From SIG471 sp045638565 (GTDB lineage: Bacteria; Bacillota; Clostridia; Oscillospirales; Butyricicoccaceae): DNA of 18,125 nucleotides. The translations under genes were made by a program, and so were the position numbers. The DNA is taken from positions 1-18,125 of the forward strand of contig JAZUBN010000166.1 of assembly GCA_045638565.1 (NCBI GenBank). The letters run 5' to 3'. Position 1 is the stretch's first letter, and every line of letters starts with the position of its first letter. The notes beneath the pieces are model-generated. The model had not been told where the DNA came from and made no database searches. It saw only the letters and a program-made list of their open reading frames with translations. Positions 11,985 to 18,125 of the stretch are shown piece by piece.

Positions 11985-13601
11985 TTAATTGTTCAGTATA
12001 TCCAATGAAATCACCTTCGCCGTATATCGCCCTGTAATTTCATCTGCCTTTGTATAATCGCAGAATGCAACAGAATTACATCCATACAGCAGGGCATAGC
12101 CACGCACAGTATTGTGAAGTCGAGGATAAAGCTTATCGACAGCCTTTTTTGCCTTGCTGAGAGCCTTATCGTAAACTTTCAGACACTCAGGCAGCACACC
12201 CGTGTTGTTGCTTTCAAGGCGGTCAAGCACGAGCACATCACGCATTTCCTGCCCGAAATCCTTGAATAAATCGTAAATAAGGGCGGTGAAATGGTCAAGC
12301 TGACAGCCGTTTTCGTAATTTATCCCCTTTGCGATGTGCATAAAAAGGTCAAAAGGCGTCATTTTTGTCTTTTCAAGCAGAAAATCTATCGTGCGTAAAA
12401 ATCTTCCGCTGTTGTGCATACGCTCGACAATATCTTCAAATCTGTGGAGAAGTGAAAGCTCGTTTTCATCCATAAGATCGAATTTTTTAATCTCATACGG
12501 TGCATTTTCATCACACTCCATAGAGTATTTTGCCATATCGTTGCGCAGACGTGAGCCGTAAAGAAGCTTGAGAAAGCCGACTTGCAGCATATTTGCCCTG
12601 AGGGCATATGCCTTGTTGAAGCTGATTCTGAAGCTTTCCATATCCTCGTGGGGCAGACCGATTATAAGGTCGGTGTGCAGGTGAATGTTGGAGTTATCCA
12701 CAAGCACCCCTATGTTATACACAGAGTTATCAACAGATGTGGCGCGATTTACCGCTTTTAAGGTCGAATCGTTGAAGCTCTGCAGACCAATCTCCATCTG
12801 GAATCGTCCCTTCGGAGCAGTCCTGAGTAATTCAAGCTGATTTTCTGTCAATAAATCTGCACCAATCTCAAAATGCCAGCATATATCTTGTGGAAGCCTG
12901 TCGTCATTCAGCAGAAACTCCCATATTTTGTATGCCCTGTCCGCGTTGGCATTAAAGGTACGGTCGACGAATTTTATGGTTTTTGCTCCGCTGTGAGCCA
13001 ATTTGACAATATCATCAAAGGCTCTTTCAAGCGGGAAAAAGAAAGGCTTTTCCTCGCTGCCCGAAAGACAGAATGCACAGGAAAACGGACAGCCACGGCT
13101 TGTTTCAATGTAGGCAATTCTGCCACTCAATGCCGACATATACTCCTCGTTATAAGGAGACGGCGGCAATTCATAAAGATGCCCCTTTATAATCTGCTCA
13201 GGCTTTTCTCCATTTTCGATGGCCTCGGTAAGCTCACATAAAGCCCTTTCGCCATAGCCTACGACGATATGGTCGGCAAGATGAGAAAATCTCTCAGGCG
13301 AATGGCTCACTTCAGGACCGCCATAGATGATGATTGCGTGAGGCAAGGCTTCTCTTATCATTTTTGTAAGCCTTGTTACATAGGAAATATTCCATATATA
13401 ACAGGAAAAGCCAATAATATCAGGCTTTTGGGCTAAAATTCTTTCAAAAACCCTGTTTATATCTTCGTTTACAGTACATTCAAAAACATCATATTCCGGG
13501 CAGGCCGCCTTTAAGTACCACACGGCGAGAGCCGAATGGATGTATTTTGAAGCGCAGGAAATAAGTAATTTTTTCATAGTCATATAACAATGGGAGGGCA
13601 T
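11985..13601 (-). CDS. B12-binding-domain radical SAM protein (DUF4080 type)
   Basis: The gene encodes 538 residues. The N-terminal 150 residues form a B12-binding-like Rossmann fold (LISCASKYIHSALAVWYL; IIGFSCYIW; IIYGGPEVSHSPE) but show no DxHxxG cobalamin motif. The radical SAM core starts at ETSRGCPFSCAFC, with cluster cysteines 171, 175 and 178. It also has FVDRTFN and ME(I)GLQS motifs. The C-terminal region (about 360-538) resembles DUF4080. The substrate is unknown; such proteins modify small molecules, lipids or peptides by radical chemistry. The ATG at 13601 has GGGAGGG 6 bases upstream. A second start at 13577 (MKKLLISC) fits the family's usual N-terminus but has no ribosome site. 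It lies 18 bp downstream of alr and is probably co-transcribed. Confidence 0.88.
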   Translation of the reverse strand: MPSHCYMTMKKLLISCASKYIHSALAVWYLKAACPEYDVFECTVNEDINRVFERILAQKPDIIGFSCYIWNISYVTRLTKMIREALPHAIIIYGGPEVSHSPERFSHLADHIVVGYGERALCELTEAIENGEKPEQIIKGHLYELPPSPYNEEYMSALSGRIAYIETSRGCPFSCAFCLSGSEEKPFFFPLERAFDDIVKLAHSGAKTIKFVDRTFNANADRAYKIWEFLLNDDRLPQDICWHFEIGADLLTENQLELLRTAPKGRFQMEIGLQSFNDSTLKAVNRATSVDNSVYNIGVLVDNSNIHLHTDLIIGLPHEDMESFRISFNKAYALRANMLQVGFLKLLYGSRLRNDMAKYSMECDENAPYEIKKFDLMDENELSLLHRFEDIVERMHNSGRFLRTIDFLLEKTKMTPFDLFMHIAKGINYENGCQLDHFTALIYDLFKDFGQEMRDVLVLDRLESNNTGVLPECLKVYDKALSKAKKAVDKLYPRLHNTVRGYALLYGCNSVAFCDYTKADEITGRYTAKVISLDILNN

Positions 13602-13613
13602 AAAAACCCTCCC
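13592..13613 (-). promoter_or_regulatory. Hairpin holding the ribosome site of the radical SAM gene
   Basis: In the alr/radical-SAM transcript GGGAGGG (13613-13607) pairs perfectly with CCCTCCC (13598-13592), and the ATG at 13601 lies in the 8-base loop. The same GGGAGGG is the only ribosome site for this start. Folded, it would block initiation at 13601. With no U-run after it, a terminator role is less likely. Confidence 0.5.
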
Positions 13614-13619
13614 GTAATT

Positions 13620-14756
13620 TTATTTGTAGATTCTCTTAACTCTTGGACCGATGGAGCAGAACTGATAAACATAAGTCTGGTCGGTGTGCTTCTGCAATTC
13701 GTAAGCAGAGAGCAGCTCACCTGTCACCTTGTCGTAGCCGAAGAGAGTTACTTCGTCGCCGATTTCGCAGTCGATACCTGTAACATCGATAAATGTCTGG
13801 TCCATACAGAGGCCGAGATACTTTGTGCGTCTGCCGTTTACGAAAACAGGACCGCCTGTTGTGGCAAGAGGTCTGTAAAGACCGTCAGCGTAGCCGACAG
13901 AAATAGTTGCCACCTTTGTAGGCTTTGTAGGCACAAATGCACCGTTATAGCCCACCTGTTCGCCAGGGAAAACTTCCTTGATGTTTACAATAAACGCTCT
14001 CCACGATGCAGTTTCCTTGACACCGATATGAAGGTCGCCTTCGTCGATAAGTGAATAGCCGAGATAGAGAGAGCCTGTTCTTACATGTGTGAAATAGCCG
14101 TCATCAAGCCATACGATAGCGTTGGAATTGCAGCAGTGAACATACTGCGGATTGATGCCCATAGTTTCAACCTGCTGGACAGCAGATTTGAAAAGGCGGA
14201 GCTGTTCCTTTGTGAAGTCGTTATAAAGCTCGTTGGATGTGGCAAAGTGAGTGAAAATACCCACGATTTCAATATTGCCCACTTCCTTGATGAGATTTAC
14301 AATACGCTCAAGGTCCTTGCCAGGCTTTACGCCGATGCGGTTCATACCTGTTTCAACCTTGATGTGCACCTTTGCTGTCTTGCCCTGAAGTGCTGCTTCC
14401 TCAGACATACGGCGGATGGAGAGCTCTTCGAAAGCAGGGAGCTGAAGGTCATTTTCAATGGCGAACTTAATGCCGTGCTGAGCAGGAGGGGAGAGAAGAA
14501 GGATATCGCAAGTGATACCTGCCTTTCTCATTTCAATGCCCTCGAAAACGTGAGCACAGCCGAAGATGTTGATATTGCAGTCCTTTTCGATAGCAGTTGC
14601 AACTTCAACAGTACCGCTTCCGTAGCAGTTGCCCTTGAGGATAGGCATAATTTCATGGCCTGAGCCGATACGTTTGCGGATGAGTTCGATATTTTTCTTT
14701 ATCTGTGTGAGATTTACCTCAAAATATGAGCTGAAATATTCCAGATCTCTTTCCAT
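13620..14756 (-). CDS. alr: Alanine racemase (PLP-dependent)
   Basis: Interconverts L- and D-alanine for peptidoglycan, with PLP on a lysine. The 378 residues match the family. Features are the PLP lysine Lys41 in PILKGNCYGSG (canonical form KADAYGHG), Arg226 in HVRTGSLYLG near the PLP ring nitrogen, the second catalytic base Tyr289 in SVGYADGLYRP and CMDQ (317-320). The departure from KADAYGHG, with Gly-Asn-Cys after the lysine and Ser in place of His, suggests a divergent clade. A related racemase of another amino acid (for example serine) cannot be excluded. The ATG follows GGAGG with 6 bases spacing. It is preceded by a perfect-consensus promoter and a leader hairpin with a U-tract. Confidence 0.9.
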   Translation of the reverse strand: MERDLEYFSSYFEVNLTQIKKNIELIRKRIGSGHEIMPILKGNCYGSGTVEVATAIEKDCNINIFGCAHVFEGIEMRKAGITCDILLLSPPAQHGIKFAIENDLQLPAFEELSIRRMSEEAALQGKTAKVHIKVETGMNRIGVKPGKDLERIVNLIKEVGNIEIVGIFTHFATSNELYNDFTKEQLRLFKSAVQQVETMGINPQYVHCCNSNAIVWLDDGYFTHVRTGSLYLGYSLIDEGDLHIGVKETASWRAFIVNIKEVFPGEQVGYNGAFVPTKPTKVATISVGYADGLYRPLATTGGPVFVNGRRTKYLGLCMDQTFIDVTGIDCEIGDEVTLFGYDKVTGELLSAYELQKHTDQTYVYQFCSIGPRVKRIYK

Positions 14757-14795
14757 TGTGTCCTCCGGATTTATATAAAAACTGTGTTTACTGTT

Positions 14796-14823
14796 AAAAA
14801 GGAGTATTTTACGATACTACTCC
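14796..14823 (-). promoter_or_regulatory. Terminator-like hairpin in the alr leader
   Basis: GGAGTA (14801-14806) pairs with TACTCC (14818-14823). An alternative fold pairs GGA/TCC plus GTAT/ATAC with a bulge. On the minus strand it is followed by TTTTT (14800-14796). It begins about 6 bases after the transcription start predicted from the alr promoter and lies 40 bases before the alr ATG, so it may cap or attenuate the alr mRNA. Confidence 0.5.
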
Positions 14824-14835
14824 ATTATATTAGTA

Positions 14836-14864
14836 ATTATAAGGCTTTATGAGCATAATGTCAA
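14836..14864 (-). promoter_or_regulatory. alr promoter, perfect consensus
   Basis: On the minus strand TTGACA (14864-14859), a 17-base spacer and TATAAT (14841-14836). It lies in the 177-bp gap between alr and the divergent gene at 14934. An AGGGC/GCCCT stem (14870-14874 and 14893-14897), followed by a T run on the minus strand, lies just upstream and could insulate it. Confidence 0.85.
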
Positions 14865-14933
14865 TAAAAAGGGCATAAATATTGATATAAAAGCCCTATT
14901 TATAACTATATCATTCAACTGACGGAGAAAAAT

Positions 14934-15434
14934 ATGAAAAAACTCACTATACCACTAATAATTCTCGCCATTATTTTTGCCATTTGTCGCTTTATGCCGG
15001 AAAAACCTATCGGCACAGTCATAATAAATATGGATAAGTTTCCCCAGCACAGTCAGAGAAGTGAAATCAGAGATTGTCTTGAAGGCAAGCGGGGGATTTT
15101 CACACAGCCTGTGGAAATCACACTTTATACCGACAGCGACGGTATAGCTGATTACCGCACAATCATGACCCGTCTTGAAAGCTGGGGCGCTGATGTGACA
15201 CTGAGAAAGGAAACGTCTCAGAATATCTTCGATTTTCGTGCTCTTGGTGAGCTTGCGCTTTACATATGGAATGATGAGCCTGATAATATCTATGAGGCTT
15301 TTCTTACCCGTAACTCAGTTTTTTACAGCACGGGGTATGTGGATTACGAGTATGACAGAAACTTCTCGGAAGGCAGATTTGACGAGGCTTATGATATGCT
15401 TGTACGCAATATTTCCATAGTGAATCTTACATAA
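14934..15434 (+). CDS. Membrane-anchored protein of unknown function
   Basis: The gene encodes 166 residues; the family is not recognised. A hydrophobic N-terminal segment (MKKLTIPLIILAIIFAI, about residues 5-18) without a clear cleavage site suggests a signal anchor, with the remainder outside the membrane. The soluble part looks like a small alpha/beta domain (PVEITLYTDSDGIADY, 58-73; MTRLESWGADVTL, 77-89) and has a tyrosine-rich C-terminal part. No catalytic motif was seen. The ATG follows GGAG with 7 bases spacing. The gene is monocistronic: divergent from alr upstream, and a palindromic terminator shared with the converging transporter gene downstream. No strong promoter was found; TTGATA-19-TATATC (14882-14912) is a poor candidate. 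Confidence 0.8.
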   Translation: MKKLTIPLIILAIIFAICRFMPEKPIGTVIINMDKFPQHSQRSEIRDCLEGKRGIFTQPVEITLYTDSDGIADYRTIMTRLESWGADVTLRKETSQNIFDFRALGELALYIWNDEPDNIYEAFLTRNSVFYSTGYVDYEYDRNFSEGRFDEAYDMLVRNISIVNLT

Positions 15435-15459
15435 AAAGGCACTCATATGAGTGCCTTTT
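15434..15459. terminator. Bidirectional terminator
   Basis: A perfect 26-base palindrome centred between 15446 and 15447, with A-run, GGCACTC, GAGTGCC and T-run symmetry, lies between the two converging genes. It can end transcripts from both the membrane-anchored protein gene and the EamA gene. Confidence 0.92.
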
Positions 15460-15462
15460 CTA

Positions 15463-16299
15463 TTATTCTTTTGCAAGTTTTGCATCTAAGAAGATGCCTG
15501 CGATGACAATTACAAAGCCGACGAGCACCATCATACTTGGGTATTCGCCGAGGAATAACGCCACCCATAATGGACCGAGTATCATTTCCCAGAGAGCGAT
15601 GACAGAGGCTTTCTGCGGTGACACCTTCTGCACGCCCATATTATAAAATGCATAGCCGCCGCCAATCTGGATTACGCCTAAAATAAGCATCATTGTCCAT
15701 TCAATTCCGTTCATATCAAAGGCTGTAAGCATTGATTTCGGGAAGAAAATGCACATCATAATGCCTGTGAAAAGGTTTGCAACGGCAGTCAGCCCCACAG
15801 GGTTTCCGTTTGCCGATTTCTTTGAGCCGACAGTCATAAAGGCGAAGAAAATACCCTCCATAAGAGCAATCATATTGCCCTCTCTGCTTGTGGCATCGGT
15901 GCCTGAGCACATGAAAATCACAACGCCTGTCATAATGACAAGCACAGGAATAAAGCCGATTTTGTCGAATTTCTTCGATTTTATAAAGTTTACGAGGAAA
16001 AGCCATACGATGGCTGTGTACTGCATACCGATGGCGATAGGGGCAGATGTGCGGCTTAATGAAAGCACGATACAAAGGCATAATGCGGTGTATGAGCATA
16101 AATAAAGGAACATCCAGCCGTTCCATTTAAGCTGTTTTACACGGATGAAGGGCGAAAGAGTGATGCCTGCGATGAGAGCGCGCATACCTGTTGTCAGCAT
16201 CTGGTCGACAGTCAGGAACTTTACGATAGGAGAATTAAGGCTCCAGAAAAGCGCACCTAAAAATACCAGCATCCCGCCCGAAAGTTTAAGCTTTTTCAT
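15463..16299 (-). CDS. EamA/DMT superfamily transporter
   Basis: The 278 residues contain ten hydrophobic segments arranged as two EamA repeats (about 8-138 and 145-275), typical of drug/metabolite exporters of the plasma membrane. Family signs are the first helix LGALFWSLNSPIVK (14-27), LSRTSAPIAIGMQY ahead of helix 4 and, in the second half, the KVSPQKASVIA segment and FLGEYPS ahead of the last helix. The substrate is unknown; relatives export amino acids, purines or other metabolites. The start lies 3 bases past the stop of the upstream small membrane protein, and GGGGGC inside that gene's end is a poorly spaced ribosome site, so translation is probably coupled. It is the last gene of a three-gene unit. 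Confidence 0.9.
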   Translation of the reverse strand: MKKLKLSGGMLVFLGALFWSLNSPIVKFLTVDQMLTTGMRALIAGITLSPFIRVKQLKWNGWMFLYLCSYTALCLCIVLSLSRTSAPIAIGMQYTAIVWLFLVNFIKSKKFDKIGFIPVLVIMTGVVIFMCSGTDATSREGNMIALMEGIFFAFMTVGSKKSANGNPVGLTAVANLFTGIMMCIFFPKSMLTAFDMNGIEWTMMLILGVIQIGGGYAFYNMGVQKVSPQKASVIALWEMILGPLWVALFLGEYPSMMVLVGFVIVIAGIFLDAKLAKE

Positions 16300-16302
16300 A
16301 GT

Positions 16303-16617
16303 TTATTTTGCCCCCATAAGCTTCTGCACATATGGAATTTTGCGGATAAGGTCGATAATCTGCTGTTCTTCCACAGTTGCAGCAAGGTAAGCCGAGCCTG
16401 CAAGGAAAGCTAAAAGTATGATGATAATCAGAGCGTTAACCCATTTGCGTTTGCTTGCGTATCCATCGCGTATAGCTGAAATGAACCACCATAAAAGAAG
16501 CCCTGAGATTATGGCAGATGTGATGAGAATATCCTTTATCTCGATGAAAAGTGCCAGAAACGGCATTATAAGCGGAAAGAAGAATACAAAAAGAAGAGCG
16601 CCAATATAGAAAAGCAT
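16303..16617 (-). CDS. Small three-helix membrane protein
   Basis: The gene encodes 104 residues; the family is not recognised. Three hydrophobic helices (about residues 3-25, 31-47 and 60-80) are separated by a short basic loop (RDGYASKRKW), with an amphipathic C-terminal tail (EEQQIIDLIRKIPYVQKL). Its layout and scattered residues match the gene directly upstream (LALFIEIKDIL versus LAIFIPFEYIL; a D-G turn before helix 3; an I-x-D-x-x-R tail), so the two look like diverged tandem copies. The start follows AAGGAGG with 7 bases spacing. The stop lies 3 bases before the EamA transporter start, hinting at a shared role. Confidence 0.78.
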   Translation of the reverse strand: MLFYIGALLFVFFFPLIMPFLALFIEIKDILITSAIISGLLLWWFISAIRDGYASKRKWVNALIIIILLAFLAGSAYLAATVEEQQIIDLIRKIPYVQKLMGAK

Positions 16618-16629
16618 AACTTATCCTCC

Positions 16630-16926
16630 TTATATATATTCCCAGAGTCCTGCAATCATACGCCAGACATCGACAATATTCTTGCCTTCAAGAATATAAC
16701 CGAGGCCGAAACAGGCTGCGCATACCAGTGCAGGAATTATCCATTTCAGCTGATATCTGAAGCCATAATCGCCGTCAGAATAGACGATATATATCATAAA
16801 CAAAGTTGCCGCTCCTGCAAACCACCCGATGAAATTGAGAATATATTCAAACGGAATGAAAATCGCAAGTACAGGAAGCAGAAATAACAGAATAGTAAAA
16901 AATATAACCGAACCTACCGAGTCCAT
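16630..16926 (-). CDS. Small three-helix membrane protein, paralogue
   Basis: The gene encodes 98 residues; the family is not recognised. It has three hydrophobic helices (about 7-25, 28-49 and 60-80), an acidic and aromatic loop (YSDGDYGFRYQLKW) between helices 2 and 3, and a C-terminal tail (NIVDVWRMIAGLWEYI). It is probably an ancient duplicate of the next gene downstream, 12 bp away. The start follows AAGGGGG with 7 bases spacing. It is the first gene of the three-gene unit ending with the EamA transporter and has its own promoter just upstream. Confidence 0.77.
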   Translation of the reverse strand: MDSVGSVIFFTILLFLLPVLAIFIPFEYILNFIGWFAGAATLFMIYIVYSDGDYGFRYQLKWIIPALVCAACFGLGYILEGKNIVDVWRMIAGLWEYI

Positions 16927-16956
16927 AGTTTATCCCCCTTATTTATATATGGATAT

Positions 16957-16985
16957 ATTATAGGACAGTCGATGGGAAAAATCAA
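16957..16985 (-). promoter_or_regulatory. Promoter of the small-membrane-protein/EamA unit
   Basis: On the minus strand TTGATT (16985-16980), a 17-base spacer and TATAAT (16962-16957). ACAGTC and GACTGT arms (around 16965 and 17000) flank the -35 region and could form an operator. The TGTCCTATA string across the -10 also appears before the paralogue pair at 1327. Confidence 0.65.
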
Positions 16986-17014
16986 GAGAGGACAGGCCGG
17001 ACTGTAAATTTTTC

Positions 17015-17043
17015 TTGTTTTGAGTATCATTTTGCAGTATAAT
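17015..17043 (+). promoter_or_regulatory. tex promoter
   Basis: TTGTTT (17015-17020), a 17-base spacer and TATAAT (17038-17043), 43 bases before the tex start. The -10 is perfect and the -35 matches only three of six consensus bases. Confidence 0.6.
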
Positions 17044-17085
17044 ATAAAGGTAGCATCAACCATAACAAAGGAGAAAAATCTTTCA

Positions 17086-18125
17086 ATGAATATAATTTCC
17101 GTACTCGCAACCGAACTTAACATAAAGCCATGGCAGGCCGAGGCCGCCGTAAATCTTATCGACGAGGGCAACACGATCCCATTTATTGCCCGATACAGAA
17201 AGGAAGCTCACGGTCAGCTGGATGACCAGCTTCTTCGTAAGCTTGCCGACCGCCTTGAATACCTCCGCAATCTTGAAAGCAAGAAGGAGGAAATTTCCCG
17301 CCTTATCACAGAGCAGGAAAAGATGACAGACGAGCTTGCCGATAAAATCAGCAAGGCCGTTACAATTTCCGAGCTTGACGATATTTACCGTCCATTCCGT
17401 CCAAAGAGAAGAACACGCGCTATTATCGCCAAGGAAAAGGGCCTTGAGCCACTTGCAAAGGTGATTCTTGAGCAGAAGACAAAGGAATCCCCTGAATCTC
17501 TTGCGGCTCAGTATATCAGCGAAGAAAAGGGCGTAAATACTATCGAAGAAGCTCTTCAGGGCGCAAAGGACATTATCGCAGAAGAAATCTCCGATAATGC
17601 CGATTACCGCAAGGAAATCAAGCGTCTTTACCACAAGACAGGTACAATCGTCACAAAGGCAAAGAAGGAAGAGGACAGCGTTTACCGCCTCTATTACGAT
17701 AACTCTGAGCCAATCAAGTACATAAAGTCCCACCGTGTTCTCGCTATCAACCGCGGCGAAAACGAAGACTTCCTCTCTGTCAAAATCAATGCCGACAGAG
17801 GCGAAATCATCTCTTTCCTCCGCCGTAATACAGTAAGAGTTCCGCTCGGCACAACAAGTCAGCTTGTAATCGAAGCGACAGAAGATGCATTTGACCGCCT
17901 TATCGCGCCGTCTGTCGAAAATGAAATGAGAAATCTGCTGACAGAAAATGCCCAGACAGGCGCTATCGAGGTCTTTGGCGAAAATCTCAAAAATCTCCTC
18001 CTTCAGCCGCCGGTCAAAAACCGCGTTGTAATGGGCTTTGACCCTGCATACCGCACAGGCTGTAAGATTGCAGTAGTCAACGAAATGGGCGACGTGCTCG
18101 ATACAACTGTCGTATATCCTACACC
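17086..18125 (+). CDS. tex: Tex family RNA-binding transcription accessory protein (5' part)
   Basis: The first 346 codons of a protein that is normally about 715-780 residues; the gene runs off the window. Tex is a cytoplasmic nucleic-acid-binding protein related to eukaryotic Spt6, linked to transcription and RNA turnover. Visible parts are the N-terminal helical Tex domain with IPFIARYRKEAHGQLDD (31-47), ELDDIYRPFRPKRRTR (95-110) and EKGLEPLA, then the start of the YqgF/RNase H-like domain at about residue 320 (VVMGFDPAYRTGCKIAVVN). The helix-hairpin-helix and S1 domains would follow outside. The ATG follows AAAGGAG with 12 bases spacing, rather long. No other candidate start has a better site. 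It is divergent from the small membrane protein unit. Confidence 0.95.
   Translation, partial: MNIISVLATELNIKPWQAEAAVNLIDEGNTIPFIARYRKEAHGQLDDQLLRKLADRLEYLRNLESKKEEISRLITEQEKMTDELADKISKAVTISELDDIYRPFRPKRRTRAIIAKEKGLEPLAKVILEQKTKESPESLAAQYISEEKGVNTIEEALQGAKDIIAEEISDNADYRKEIKRLYHKTGTIVTKAKKEEDSVYRLYYDNSEPIKYIKSHRVLAINRGENEDFLSVKINADRGEIISFLRRNTVRVPLGTTSQLVIEATEDAFDRLIAPSVENEMRNLLTENAQTGAIEVFGENLKNLLLQPPVKNRVVMGFDPAYRTGCKIAVVNEMGDVLDTTVVYPT

Overview
The window looks like a chromosomal segment of a low-to-moderate-GC Gram-positive anaerobe of the class Clostridia. Oscillospiraceae/Ruminococcaceae-type gut bacteria are my best guess. This rests on AGGAGG-type ribosome binding sites, near-consensus sigma-70 promoters, a surface protein with SLH domains, a B12-binding-type radical SAM protein with a C-terminal region I associate with clostridia, and palindromic intergenic repeats of a kind I associate with that group. 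TAA is the dominant stop codon: of 16 complete intact genes, 14 end in TAA, 2 in TAG and none in TGA. The taxonomy is inference. No rRNA, tRNA, CRISPR array, transposase or phage gene was seen, and no gene-free stretch exceeds about 300 bases.

Left part (1-5561). A minus-strand pair of related membrane-anchored proteins of unknown function (108-1327) lies downstream of a histidine-degradation operon, also on the minus strand: hutH (histidine ammonia-lyase) then hutU (long-form urocanate hydratase). HutI and the later hut steps are not in this window. The hutH-hutU gap holds an unusual string of small hairpins joined by an AATTCAT linker. A structured leader and a consensus-like promoter precede hutH. 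The divergently transcribed nadE has a candidate promoter that shares the same palindromic TTGCAA -35 element.

Middle (5562-11060), all plus strand: a NAD synthase whose amidase domain appears to have lost its glutaminase residues, a GNAT acetyltransferase, a membrane-protein gene interrupted by one in-frame TGA behind a perfect consensus promoter, a secreted WG-repeat/SLH surface protein, RidA and a VOC (glyoxalase-fold) protein. Two clear intrinsic terminators mark transcript ends after the acetyltransferase and after the VOC gene.

Right part (11060-18125). On the minus strand are a pentapeptide-repeat protein, a radical SAM protein and an alanine racemase. The racemase leader carries a terminator-like hairpin directly after a consensus promoter. 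Next come a plus-strand membrane-anchored unknown protein, a minus-strand operon of two related three-helix membrane proteins plus an EamA transporter, and the 5' part of tex on the plus strand, which runs off the window.

I do not see a defence or biosynthetic cluster. The points most worth a second look are the apparently glutaminase-dead NadE next to an ammonia-releasing lyase and a NAD-dependent urocanase, the hairpin array between hutH and hutU, the family of two-hairpin intergenic repeats (at least five copies), the TGA-interrupted gene, and the alr leader.
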